From: Gammaproteobacteria bacterium
Lineage (GTDB): Bacteria > Pseudomonadota > Gammaproteobacteria > Nitrosococcales > Methylophagaceae
NCBI GenBank assembly: GCA_002402245.1
Contig: NVVP01000044.1
Location: 7,048 to 13,592, forward strand
Length of the DNA stretch: 6,545 bases
Reading direction: 5' to 3'
In this document: piece after piece, positions 1-5,798 of the stretch
Layout: every line of letters begins with the position of its first letter
Numbering within the stretch: position 1 is the stretch's first letter
The notes under the pieces: generated by a model
The model's database searches: none
What the model saw: the letters and a program-made list of their open reading frames with translations, nothing else
What the model was told of the DNA's origin: nothing
Program-made: the position numbers and the translations under genes

Positions 1-64
1 CAAGCAGATCGCAGCTACGCTGCTCGGACGTCCGTACCGGCCGCCGCTGTTGTGGTCGTTAGAG
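1..64 (+). other. attC recombination site, 3' part, of the cassette upstream of the window
   Basis: The right half of an attC site; its left half lies before the window. The R' box is GTTAGAG at 58-64, with the integrase cut between G58 and T59. The segment is GC-rich compared with the genes around it and holds a short inverted repeat (GCAGC at 12-16 with GCTGC at 20-24), as expected near the tip of a folded attC. The call rests mainly on the next cassette: its R'' box at 361-369 is the exact reverse complement of 58-66, which is the relation required between a cassette's first bases and its own attC. Confidence 0.75.
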
Positions 65-467
65 CTACACAAGAATGAAACCGAGAAAAGTAATCATAGC
101 TACGGATAAAGAATATTCAGATGAATACGAATATATCCTTGATGATCTATTTAAAAGGAAAATTGATCTTTTTTGTGCTTGGGGTAAATATTGTGGACAA
201 TGGGATACAGCAATGGATTTATTCATAACAGATCCTAAGCGTATGGATGAAGAGCATCATATAACTACCACCTGCCATAACGATGAGCCGTTCGATGATG
301 TTTTAAATATGGCTGAGCTATGGTTCTCCGAAAAAAGAGGCAATGAAGTTGAAATTATCAAGCTCTAACAAACAGCTCAAGCCGACCTCCACTGCGTTGC
401 TCGTTTTGTGCTTTTCCGCTACGCTCGCACAAAACAACCAACTCCGTTCCGGCTGCTTAGCTGGGCG
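59..467 (+). mobile_element. Integron gene cassette B (409 bp, one gene)
   Basis: This unit runs from the cut in one attC (G58^T59) to the cut in the next (G467^T468). The 9 nt at 58-66 are perfectly complementary to 361-369, so the excised circle would restore a proper attC stem. It carries one gene in the usual cassette orientation. The leader is only 16 nt and the stop codon TAA lies inside the R'' box, a very compact layout typical of cassettes. No promoter is visible, so expression probably depends on read-through from upstream. Confidence 0.85.
75..368 (+). CDS. Small cytosolic protein of unknown function, possibly DUF7684-like
   Basis: A 97-aa acidic protein with no signal peptide or membrane segment. 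It opens with a short beta-strand-like stretch (VIIATDK, residues 6-12), followed by an acidic helix and a hydrophobic strand (DLFCAWGKYCGQWD, about 31-44), then TTTCHNDEP (about 64-72) and a helix ending AELWF (about 80-84). The order strand, F-C-A-W-G-K-x-C, W-D, then T-T-x-H and A-E-x-W recalls the DUF7684 family. That label is from memory and no biochemical role is known to me. The ATG lies 16 nt after the cassette junction with only a weak AAG before it, so there is no real Shine-Dalgarno sequence. The stop codon overlaps the attC R'' box. It is the only gene in its cassette. Confidence 0.8.
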   Translation: MKPRKVIIATDKEYSDEYEYILDDLFKRKIDLFCAWGKYCGQWDTAMDLFITDPKRMDEEHHITTTCHNDEPFDDVLNMAELWFSEKRGNEVEIIKL

Positions 468-473
468 TTATAA
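361..473 (+). other. attC site closing cassette B
   Basis: A complete attC of about 110 nt. R'' is CTCTAAC (363-369) and R' is GTTATAA (467-473). The outer stem pairs CAGCT (373-377) with AGCTG (459-463) and AAGC (379-382) with GCTT (455-458), leaving C378 unpaired as an extrahelical-type base. The inner stem is a perfect 9-bp pairing of GTTTTGTGC (403-411) with GCACAAAAC (427-435). R'' matches the first bases of its own cassette (58-66), and R' matches the R'' of the following cassette (780-787). Confidence 0.9.
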
Positions 474-870
474 GTAATATAGATGAAACGCTATTTCCTA
501 AATGCTCTGTTAATTTTTGTCGCTCTGCTTGTTGGTAGTATTGCTACAAGTCTAAATTCGGAGTCGACATTTAAATTGCTTGCTGTAGGGTTATTAATTC
601 TGTCAGTCGTTACAGGCATGGTAAATTATCGTCACAAAAACTATGTGGGTATATTTTTTCCAACATTTAAAGATCTGCACTACAAGCTATCAAAGACCGA
701 AATCAGTATCGCAGTATTCGGTGTGGCATTAATGGCATCCCCTTACATATTTATGTTAGCGGTGTTGGCGTGGTCATAGCTTATAACAAGGCCATGTTGT
801 ATGCCCAGCAAGCTGGGCCGGACAGCTTTTCCGCTGCTTCGCAGCTACAAACCTGCCGCAAATGACAGCG
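468..870 (+). mobile_element. Integron gene cassette C (403 bp, one gene)
   Basis: Bounded by the cuts G467^T468 and G870^T871. Its first bases (GTTATAAG, 467-474) are exactly complementary to the R'' region CTTATAAC (780-787) of its own closing attC. It holds a single small membrane-protein gene with a 15-nt leader; the stop codon at 777-779 directly abuts the attC. No promoter or terminator is visible apart from the attC hairpins. Confidence 0.85.
483..779 (+). CDS. Small three-helix inner-membrane protein, unknown function
   Basis: A 98-aa protein with three predicted hydrophobic segments: about residues 4-23 (LNALLIFVALLVGSIATS), 30-46 (FKLLAVGLLILSVVTGM) and 74-97 (ISIAVFGVALMASPYIFMLAVLAW). 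A basic, aromatic loop lies between helices 2 and 3 (YRHKNY, FKDLHYKLSK, about 49-71) and is probably cytoplasmic. No family is recognised. The ATG lies 15 nt after the cassette junction and there is no Shine-Dalgarno sequence (the leader is TTATAAGTAATATAG), so translation may be weak or depend on upstream ribosomes. Small multi-helix proteins are common in cassette arrays. A toxic or defence-related membrane role cannot be inferred from sequence alone. Confidence 0.75.
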   Translation: MKRYFLNALLIFVALLVGSIATSLNSESTFKLLAVGLLILSVVTGMVNYRHKNYVGIFFPTFKDLHYKLSKTEISIAVFGVALMASPYIFMLAVLAWS

Positions 871-876
871 TTATAC
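780..876 (+). other. attC site closing cassette C
   Basis: R'' is TATAAC within CTTATAAC (780-787) and R' is GTTATAC (870-876), about 97 nt in total. Two strong internal inverted repeats are visible: GCCCAGC (803-809) with GCTGGGC (812-818), and GCTGC (833-837) with GCAGC (841-845). The outer L''/L' pairing (CATGTTG near 793 with CAAATG near 859) is imperfect. R'' is complementary to the start of its own cassette, and R' with its flank (870-881) is complementary over 12 nt to the attC at the far end of the next cassette. Confidence 0.87.
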
Positions 877-955
877 GGTACTTAAAACTAGCATGGCGAC
901 CCTTGCCAGATGCTATAGGCGATAAGGTCAGATTAAATAAATTGAGGGATACATA
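877..955 (+). promoter_or_regulatory. hamA leader with Shine-Dalgarno sequence and a weak possible promoter
   Basis: An 85-nt leader (871-955), longer than the 15-16 nt of cassettes B and C. It has a clear ribosome-binding site, GAGGG at 944-948, seven bases before the TTG start codon at 956. TGCTATAGG (911-919) could be an extended -10 element, but there is no convincing -35 at the proper distance. A cassette promoter is therefore possible, not shown. An in-frame stop at 938-940 rules out a start further upstream than 941. Confidence 0.4.
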
Positions 956-1729
956 TTGTTAAATATAACTGACAAATCGTTAGTTTCTGATTATTCCCAA
1001 GGTCAGCATTCCTTTAAGAACGTAAAACTTAAAGGAGAAGAATTTCAAAATCTTGTTGAAGAACTCATAGAAATTTTGCCTAACTATTATATAGAACCTT
1101 TATCAATGGCTAGCACTCTTGAGCGCTTAGGCAAGCCTGCTGCCGCGGCAAAGCTTAGGTTAAAGCTTCCCGAAGTAACCAAAATTCGATCTGGCGATGT
1201 TGGAGAAATTATCACAACGGATTATATTGATGAACAAACAGTTTTTTCTGTACCAATTAAGAAATTGAGATGGAAAGATCACCGCAATATGGCAATGCGT
1301 GGTGATGATGTTATCGGGGTACTTATAAATCAAGAGAATCAAACAATAAAATTCCTCAAAGCCGAAGCTAAAAGCAATCAATCGTTAAGTCGTAATGTTT
1401 TGATAAAAGCAAGGGATGAGCTTGATCTTGACGAGGGTCTACCCGCACCACATGCTCTTGCATTTGTGGCAGAAAGACTTAGAGAAACAGGCAGCCAAGC
1501 TGTGGCAGACCTTATAGAAAAAGCACAGCTTGTAGATGGTATTGGTAATAATCAAGTTGAGCACTTACTTTTCACCTTTACCGCATCGAACCCTGAGACA
1601 CTTCAAAAAGAAGCTTTTGAAGGTTATAACGGTAATATAAAACAGTCCTCTGTTGGTTTCCAAGTTAGTAATCACCAAGAGATTATTGCAAGTGTTTATC
1701 AGGGGGTGCTAGATGGCCTCGACGATTGA
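956..1729 (+). CDS. hamA: HamA, Hachiman nuclease effector (DUF1837 family)
   Basis: A 257-aa protein matching HamA of the Hachiman anti-phage system. Known of the family: HamA is a PD-(D/E)XK-like DNase held in complex with the helicase HamB and released to degrade DNA on infection, causing abortive infection. Seen here: G-D-V-G-E-I (80-85), then R-G-D-D-V-I-G-V (115-122), a strand, and F-L-K-A-E-A-K-S (133-140). D118, E137 and K139 fit the D...ExK nuclease signature, with E84 a likely further acidic residue. The N-terminal 70 residues and the C-terminal alpha/beta part (about 160-257) complete the fold, and the length is near the family norm. The start is TTG at 956, chosen because GAGGG lies 7 nt upstream, an in-frame stop sits at 938-940, and no ATG/GTG alternative lies between. 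The 3' end overlaps hamB by 17 nt, indicating translational coupling. Confidence 0.88.
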   Translation: MLNITDKSLVSDYSQGQHSFKNVKLKGEEFQNLVEELIEILPNYYIEPLSMASTLERLGKPAAAAKLRLKLPEVTKIRSGDVGEIITTDYIDEQTVFSVPIKKLRWKDHRNMAMRGDDVIGVLINQENQTIKFLKAEAKSNQSLSRNVLIKARDELDLDEGLPAPHALAFVAERLRETGSQAVADLIEKAQLVDGIGNNQVEHLLFTFTASNPETLQKEAFEGYNGNIKQSSVGFQVSNHQEIIASVYQGVLDGLDD

Positions 1730-4700
1730 GGAAATAGAAGAAGCCATTCGGCAGGCAATAGCTACCGGTTTCAGAGGACGGTTACTTGAGCGGGGTTTGG
1801 CGCGTTCAATGATTTGGGTTGATGGTGAATTACCTGATGGTTCACCAAATTTTGCAGAAAAACTTAGTTACGATCTCCTATCCTACGGTTATTCTTTGTT
1901 ATCTCTTGCTATTCGCCTCACAGAATTGAATGGCGATGCTGATCTTGCCCGTGCTGCATTTGAAAAATCCGCCACAGCAATAACTGACGTTATACATAAT
2001 GGTAATTCTGATGATCCAGAAAGTGGCTTTCATAAGGTGTTGGCGGCATCAAGTTATCACCTAGGGCGTTTTTCGGCTAAAGCATTTTCATTACTCAATC
2101 ATAGTATTGAAAATGAAAATTTGAGTCGAATAGAGAAAATGCTTTCGTTACTCATGTTAAGGCAGTTTTCTGAGCTTGAAGCTTCTGTCCTAGATTGGAA
2201 AACATCTGGTCTTGGGACTGACAATTCACTCGCTGAAAAGTTAGGCTTTGAAATTGACCAGCTTAGTGATCAACTTGAGTCAGAGGATCAAGAAGGGGAA
2301 TTTGGAATAGCATCAATTGAGCTGCCTGTAATTGATTTAGCAATAACAGACAATTATTATTCTGCAATTTATGAATTTCTATTCGCACTAGAGACAGGAA
2401 ATTCCGTGCTGCTAGAGGGTGCTATTAATCGGGTAGAAAGTAGCATGTCTGTTAGTGCAGAGCTTAACATGTTGCCGCAATGGTGGATTTTGAGAATAAC
2501 CAAGCACCTATTTCGTGATCTTTGGGAGTCAAGCTTTCATAGGGTTATTCCTGTCTCTCCTGATCAAGAAAACAATGAGAATTGGACACTACTACGCTGG
2601 CTGTTTATTGCTTCACTGTTCAAAAGGAATAAGGCTGAGATTGATCTTTGGCCATCCCAGTTGGAGGGAGCTAGGCGTGCAGTTAGTGATTTTGACGATC
2701 TTGTGGTTTCACTGCCAACTAGCGCGGGTAAAACACGCATCGCAGAATTATGTATTCTTCGATGTTTGGCTATTGGAAAGCGCGTGCTATTTATTACGCC
2801 GCTCAGGGCATTGTCCGCTCAAACAGAGGCATCACTTCGTAAAACGTTTCTACCGTTAGGTAAATCAGTTTCTTCGCTTTATGGCAGTATTGGAACAAGC
2901 GACTTTGAGCAGAATGTAATTAAATCTCAAGACATAGTAGTGGGTACTCCAGAAAAATTAGATTTTGCCTTAAGAAATGACCCTTCATTAATAGATGACG
3001 TTGGACTCGTAGTTTTAGATGAAGGACATATGATCGGTCTAAACGAGCGAGAGCTCAGTTATGAGGTACAAATTCAGCGACTATTAAAACGAGATGATGC
3101 TGAGCAAAGAAGAATTGTTTGTCTTTCAGCCATATTACCTGATGGCGATCAGCTAGAAGATTTTGTGAGCTGGTTGAGGCGAGATAAGGATGGTGGCGCT
3201 ATACAATCTATATGGCGACCTACAGACTTAAGATTTGGTGAAATTGTTTGGCAAGCAAATACTGGGCGAATTAACTTTACTATTGGTGAAGAGCAACCGT
3301 TTATCCCCAATTATATTCATCCCTTTGTTCCGCCAGTTGGCCGAAGAAAAAAGCCATTCCCTAAAGATAAAAAAGAACTAACTTTAGCGGCTACTTGGAG
3401 GTTAGTTCAGGATAACCATACAGTCCTAATATATTGCCCAGAAAAACGGTCTGTTAATAGTTTTGCAAAAGACATTATGGATTTGCATAAACGTGGGGCG
3501 CTTGATTCAGTATTGTCTGTTCCATTGCCGGAACTTGACCTAGCAATAGTGCTGGGGAATGAATGGCTGGGTGACGGCCATCCAATTGTTGAATGCTTAA
3601 AAATAGGTGTGGCTGTTCATCATGGTGCTCTTCCAACTCCTTTCAGGAAGGAAATGGAAAAGTTGTTACGCGAAGGTATTTTAAAAGTTACAGTTTCGTC
3701 TCCCACCCTTGCTCAAGGTCTAAATCTATCTGCAACTGCGGTTATTATTTATTCATTAACACGTAATAGAAATACAATAGATGCCTCTGAATTTAAAAAT
3801 GTGATTGGTAGAGCTGGTAGAGCTTTTGTTGATACGCATGGGTTAGTCCTCTATCCAATATTTGAAAGACATGATTGGTTTCGAACTCAGTGGCGCAGGT
3901 TAGTGGAAGATACTAATGCTCGAAATATGGAGAGTGGCTTGGCACTTCTTGTTAGCACTCTCGTCAGTCGAATGGCTCAGGGTATTGGAAATACAGAAAT
4001 TGATAGACTTCTTGAGTATGTTTTAAACAATGCTCAAACATGGGTATTTCCTGATGTTGCTAATGAGACCACAGAACAGATCGAGGCACAAAAAACTGCA
4101 TGGAATAAGCATATCGTAAGCCTTGATACAGCTCTTCTTAGTATGTTGGGCGAGGAAGATGTTTCAATAGATGCTATACCAGATGCACTTGATGCAATCC
4201 TTCAATCTTCATTATGGCAAAGAAGGTTAAATCGTCATGATGAAGGGCAAAAAGGACTGTTTGATTCTGTATTAGCTCAAAGAGCTAAATATATATGGAA
4301 TGTTACAACGACCCTTCAACGCAAAGGATATTTTCTTGCGGGGGTTGGGCTTGATACTGGTCAGAGGCTTGATGCTATATCTCCACAAGCAAATGTATTA
4401 CTTGTAAATGCGAACGGATATATATCTGCCAATGAGCAGCAGTTAGCAATAGCTACAATAATACAGTTGGCTGAATTAGTCTTTGATATTGCACCTTTTA
4501 CCCCGCGTAATTTACCTGATGACTGGAAAGAAATTTTGGCCATTTGGTTAAGAGGAGAAATTCTTGCAGAGCATGAATTTAATGATATCAACGAAGCTCT
4601 GATGTTTATAGAGGATGGCTTAATCTACCGTCTACCTTGGGGGTTAGAGGCAATAAGGGTTCGTGCACAAGCTAATGAAGATGTTATTTCAGATGGTGCA

Positions 4701-5246
4701 ACAATAGTTGATTATGAAGTTGGGCTAGTAGTTCCTGCTATCGAAAATGGTACTTTAAATAGAAGTGCTGCACTGCTGATGCAAGCTGGATTTAACTCAA
4801 GAAAGGCCGCTATACATGCAGTCAATTCTACCAATGCTTCTTTCACAACGGGTGTTCAATTAAAAGCGTGGCTAAATTCTGTAGAGGTTTTTGATCTTGC
4901 AATCGGACTTGATTGGCCAACACCTGAAACTTCTAATTTATGGTGGAGTTTTATAAAAGAGTATGAGCCAAAATCAGAGAGTACTTGGAAATCGGTTAGT
5001 GCAGTAATATTTGCAACTTGGATTGATACCTTTGCTCCAGTTGAAGGGACGCCTGTAAAATTACAAAATCTTGAGGATGGCAACACTCAAATATTAGCAT
5101 CAGATGGTGAGAAAATAGGTACTGCTAACTACCGATATAAATTACTCGAAGGTGGCGTTTACTACACTAAAATTCATAGTGATACTAGATATCTTGGCGT
5201 GACGTATTGGGGGGTTGGAAGCAGCCCGTTTGATTATCATGCCTAA
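1713..5246 (+). CDS. hamB: HamB, Hachiman Ski2-like superfamily 2 helicase
   Basis: A 1177-aa ATP-dependent helicase/translocase. In known Hachiman systems HamB senses aberrant or phage-linked DNA and controls the HamA nuclease. Domains: a helical N-terminal region without helicase motifs (about 1-310, probably the HamA-binding part); RecA1 with WPSQ (313-316), Walker A PTSAGKT (335-341, K340), motif Ia ITPLRAL, Ib GTPEKLD, Walker B DEGH (436-439) and motif III SAI (472-474); RecA2 with IYCPEKRS, HHGALP (636-641), motif V SSPTLAQGLNL (662-672) and motif VI NVIGRAGR (696-703); then a long C-terminal region (about 740-1177) with no motif I recognise. Two small deviations: SAI replaces the usual SAT, and N696 replaces the usual Q of motif VI. 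All catalytic residues are present, so it should be active. The ATG at 1713 follows AGGGGG (1701-1706) by 6 nt and lies inside the end of hamA. Confidence 0.92.
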   Translation: MASTIEEIEEAIRQAIATGFRGRLLERGLARSMIWVDGELPDGSPNFAEKLSYDLLSYGYSLLSLAIRLTELNGDADLARAAFEKSATAITDVIHNGNSDDPESGFHKVLAASSYHLGRFSAKAFSLLNHSIENENLSRIEKMLSLLMLRQFSELEASVLDWKTSGLGTDNSLAEKLGFEIDQLSDQLESEDQEGEFGIASIELPVIDLAITDNYYSAIYEFLFALETGNSVLLEGAINRVESSMSVSAELNMLPQWWILRITKHLFRDLWESSFHRVIPVSPDQENNENWTLLRWLFIASLFKRNKAEIDLWPSQLEGARRAVSDFDDLVVSLPTSAGKTRIAELCILRCLAIGKRVLFITPLRALSAQTEASLRKTFLPLGKSVSSLYGSIGTSDFEQNVIKSQDIVVGTPEKLDFALRNDPSLIDDVGLVVLDEGHMIGLNERELSYEVQIQRLLKRDDAEQRRIVCLSAILPDGDQLEDFVSWLRRDKDGGAIQSIWRPTDLRFGEIVWQANTGRINFTIGEEQPFIPNYIHPFVPPVGRRKKPFPKDKKELTLAATWRLVQDNHTVLIYCPEKRSVNSFAKDIMDLHKRGALDSVLSVPLPELDLAIVLGNEWLGDGHPIVECLKIGVAVHHGALPTPFRKEMEKLLREGILKVTVSSPTLAQGLNLSATAVIIYSLTRNRNTIDASEFKNVIGRAGRAFVDTHGLVLYPIFERHDWFRTQWRRLVEDTNARNMESGLALLVSTLVSRMAQGIGNTEIDRLLEYVLNNAQTWVFPDVANETTEQIEAQKTAWNKHIVSLDTALLSMLGEEDVSIDAIPDALDAILQSSLWQRRLNRHDEGQKGLFDSVLAQRAKYIWNVTTTLQRKGYFLAGVGLDTGQRLDAISPQANVLLVNANGYISANEQQLAIATIIQLAELVFDIAPFTPRNLPDDWKEILAIWLRGEILAEHEFNDINEALMFIEDGLIYRLPWGLEAIRVRAQANEDVISDGATIVDYEVGLVVPAIENGTLNRSAALLMQAGFNSRKAAIHAVNSTNASFTTGVQLKAWLNSVEVFDLAIGLDWPTPETSNLWWSFIKEYEPKSESTWKSVSAVIFATWIDTFAPVEGTPVKLQNLEDGNTQILASDGEKIGTANYRYKLLEGGVYYTKIHSDTRYLGVTYWGVGSSPFDYHA

Positions 5247-5305
5247 GAACGGAAGAATTTCAGAGTGCTTTTTTATCCCAAAGTAAACTTTAGAGTTTAG
5301 TAAAT
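5247..5305 (+). other. Short cassette D tail with a weak hairpin
   Basis: Between the hamB stop codon and the attC there is a small inverted repeat, TAAACT (5284-5289) with AGTTTA (5294-5299) and a TTAG loop. The run of six T at about 5270-5276 lies before it, not after it, so it is not a convincing intrinsic terminator for hamAB. No gene is seen here. Confidence 0.35.
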
Positions 5306-5397
5306 GTACCGTATAACAATCACATGCACTCGGACATTAAAAAGCGTCGCTCGTTCCTCGCTTTGCTTTTTTCTGCCGGTGATGTGAAGCGTTATAT
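5306..5397 (+). other. attC site closing the Hachiman cassette
   Basis: A well-formed attC. R'' is CGTATAAC within 5306-5317, and R' is GTTATAT at 5391-5397. The outer stem pairs TCACAT (5320-5325) with ATGTGA (5382-5387), CAC (5327-5329) with GTG (5379-5381), and CGG (5331-5333) with CCG (5376-5378). This leaves G5326 and T5330 unpaired on one arm only, the layout of the extrahelical bases that direct the integrase to one strand. An inner AAAAAGC / GCTTTTT pairing continues the stem. The R'' flank is complementary over 12 nt to the start of the same cassette (870-881). Confidence 0.92.
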
Positions 5398-5478
5398 ATA
5401 GGGCGGTTGAAAATTCGCTCTGTTGTAGATGTGGGTATTTATACTTAATAAAAGTGGTTCTAACGCTATTTTGACTCT

Positions 5479-5508
5479 AAAAAAAGGCCATCAAAAAACT
5501 CGATGACC
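5479..5508 (-). terminator. Rho-independent terminator of the small lysine-rich gene
   Basis: Read on the minus strand, GGTCATC pairs with GATGGCC (7 bp including one G-T pair; plus-strand arms 5486-5492 and 5502-5508) around a 9-nt loop, followed directly by seven T (plus-strand A run 5479-5485). It begins 10 nt after the stop codon of the 38-aa gene. The plus strand has no T run after the hairpin, so termination is for the minus strand only. Confidence 0.88.
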
Positions 5509-5517
5509 ATCAATTAG

Positions 5518-5634
5518 TTAATTAACTAAAGAATTGCTTGTGGTTTTCTTCGCTGCCTTTGCTGCTTTCTTCTCTTTTGGTGTTAAAAGCGGTTTCTTTT
5601 TAATGTTTTTTTTACTGTCTTGGCCTTTACTCAT
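5518..5634 (-). CDS. 38-aa lysine-rich small protein, unknown function
   Basis: The minus strand encodes a 38-residue, very basic protein starting MSKGQDSKKNIKKKP, with LTPKEKKAAKAAKK in the second half (17-30) and a polar tail TTSNSLVN. Thirteen of 38 residues are lysine. It is too short for usual ORF cut-offs, yet it has all the marks of a real gene: the Shine-Dalgarno sequence AAGGA (plus-strand 5642-5646) 7 nt before ATG, and an intrinsic terminator just after the stop codon. From memory, short proteins beginning MSKGQDSKK with a K/A-rich tail occur as hypothetical proteins in many Gammaproteobacteria; I know of no established function. The K-P-K-E-K-K-A-A pattern would suit nucleic-acid or ribosome contact, which is only inference. 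It opposes the direction of the array. Confidence 0.82.
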   Translation of the reverse strand: MSKGQDSKKNIKKKPLLTPKEKKAAKAAKKTTSNSLVN

Positions 5635-5760
5635 GATACTTTCCTTTTTGAGGTGAATTCTTAAGCCTAAGTCAGTTTGAGCCAACCTAAGGACTGGGAT
5701 TACGCAGTGACGTTGCGGGTCAAAGTGTAACTATATCAGTATGGCCCTAAGAATGAGAAA
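5635..5760 (-). promoter_or_regulatory. Leader and possible promoter of the 38-aa gene
   Basis: There is no gene in this stretch. On the minus strand the best promoter candidate is an extended -10, TGATATAGT (plus-strand 5730-5738), with a poor -35. A second candidate is TTGGCT, 17 nt, AAGAAT nearer the gene. Three copies of CCTAAG lie at 5666, 5686 and 5746, spaced 20 and 60 bp apart. They could be binding sites or chance. Some promoter must exist because the gene opposes the array. Confidence 0.35.
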
Positions 5761-5798
5761 TTGATAGCTTACATTAACCGGTTGTTATATGCGGCTGC

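Larger units (their letters stand above)
871..5391 (+). mobile_element. Large integron cassette D (about 4.5 kb) carrying a complete Hachiman system
   Basis: The unit runs from the cut G870^T871 to the cut G5391^T5392. Its first bases, GTTATACGGTAC (870-881), are perfectly complementary over 12 nt to GTACCGTATAAC (5306-5317), the R'' region of its own attC. This shows that the two attC sites bracket one cassette. Inside lie an 85-nt leader, hamA and hamB in cassette orientation, and a short tail. Most integron cassettes are below about 1 kb with a single gene, so a two-gene 4.5-kb unit is at the large end. Both genes appear intact. Confidence 0.88.

Noticed and set aside
1160..1381. A 73-codon minus-strand reading frame inside hamA
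   Set aside because: It lies wholly antisense to a well-supported gene, with no Shine-Dalgarno sequence or recognisable product. The same applies to minus-strand frames at 4361-4591, 4856-5086 and 6196-6396, and to the plus-strand frame at 2515-2859 inside hamB.
956..5246. Alternative reading of the gene pair as a DISARM, Zorya or restriction-type helicase system
   Set aside because: There is no methyltransferase, PLD nuclease or ZorAB-type gene. The partner is a DUF1837-type ExK nuclease overlapping a Ski2-like helicase, which is specific to Hachiman.
5284..5299. Hairpin after hamB as an intrinsic terminator
   Set aside because: The stem has only six mostly A-T pairs and no T run follows it on either strand.
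5429..5506. A 25-codon plus-strand reading frame starting MWVFILNKSG in the left part of cassette E
   Set aside because: It has no ribosome-binding site and runs into the terminator of the minus-strand gene. Nothing supports coding.
5784..5792. GTTATATGC as a further attC R' box inside cassette E
   Set aside because: There is no L' box before it and no matching R'' (GCATATAAC) in the window.
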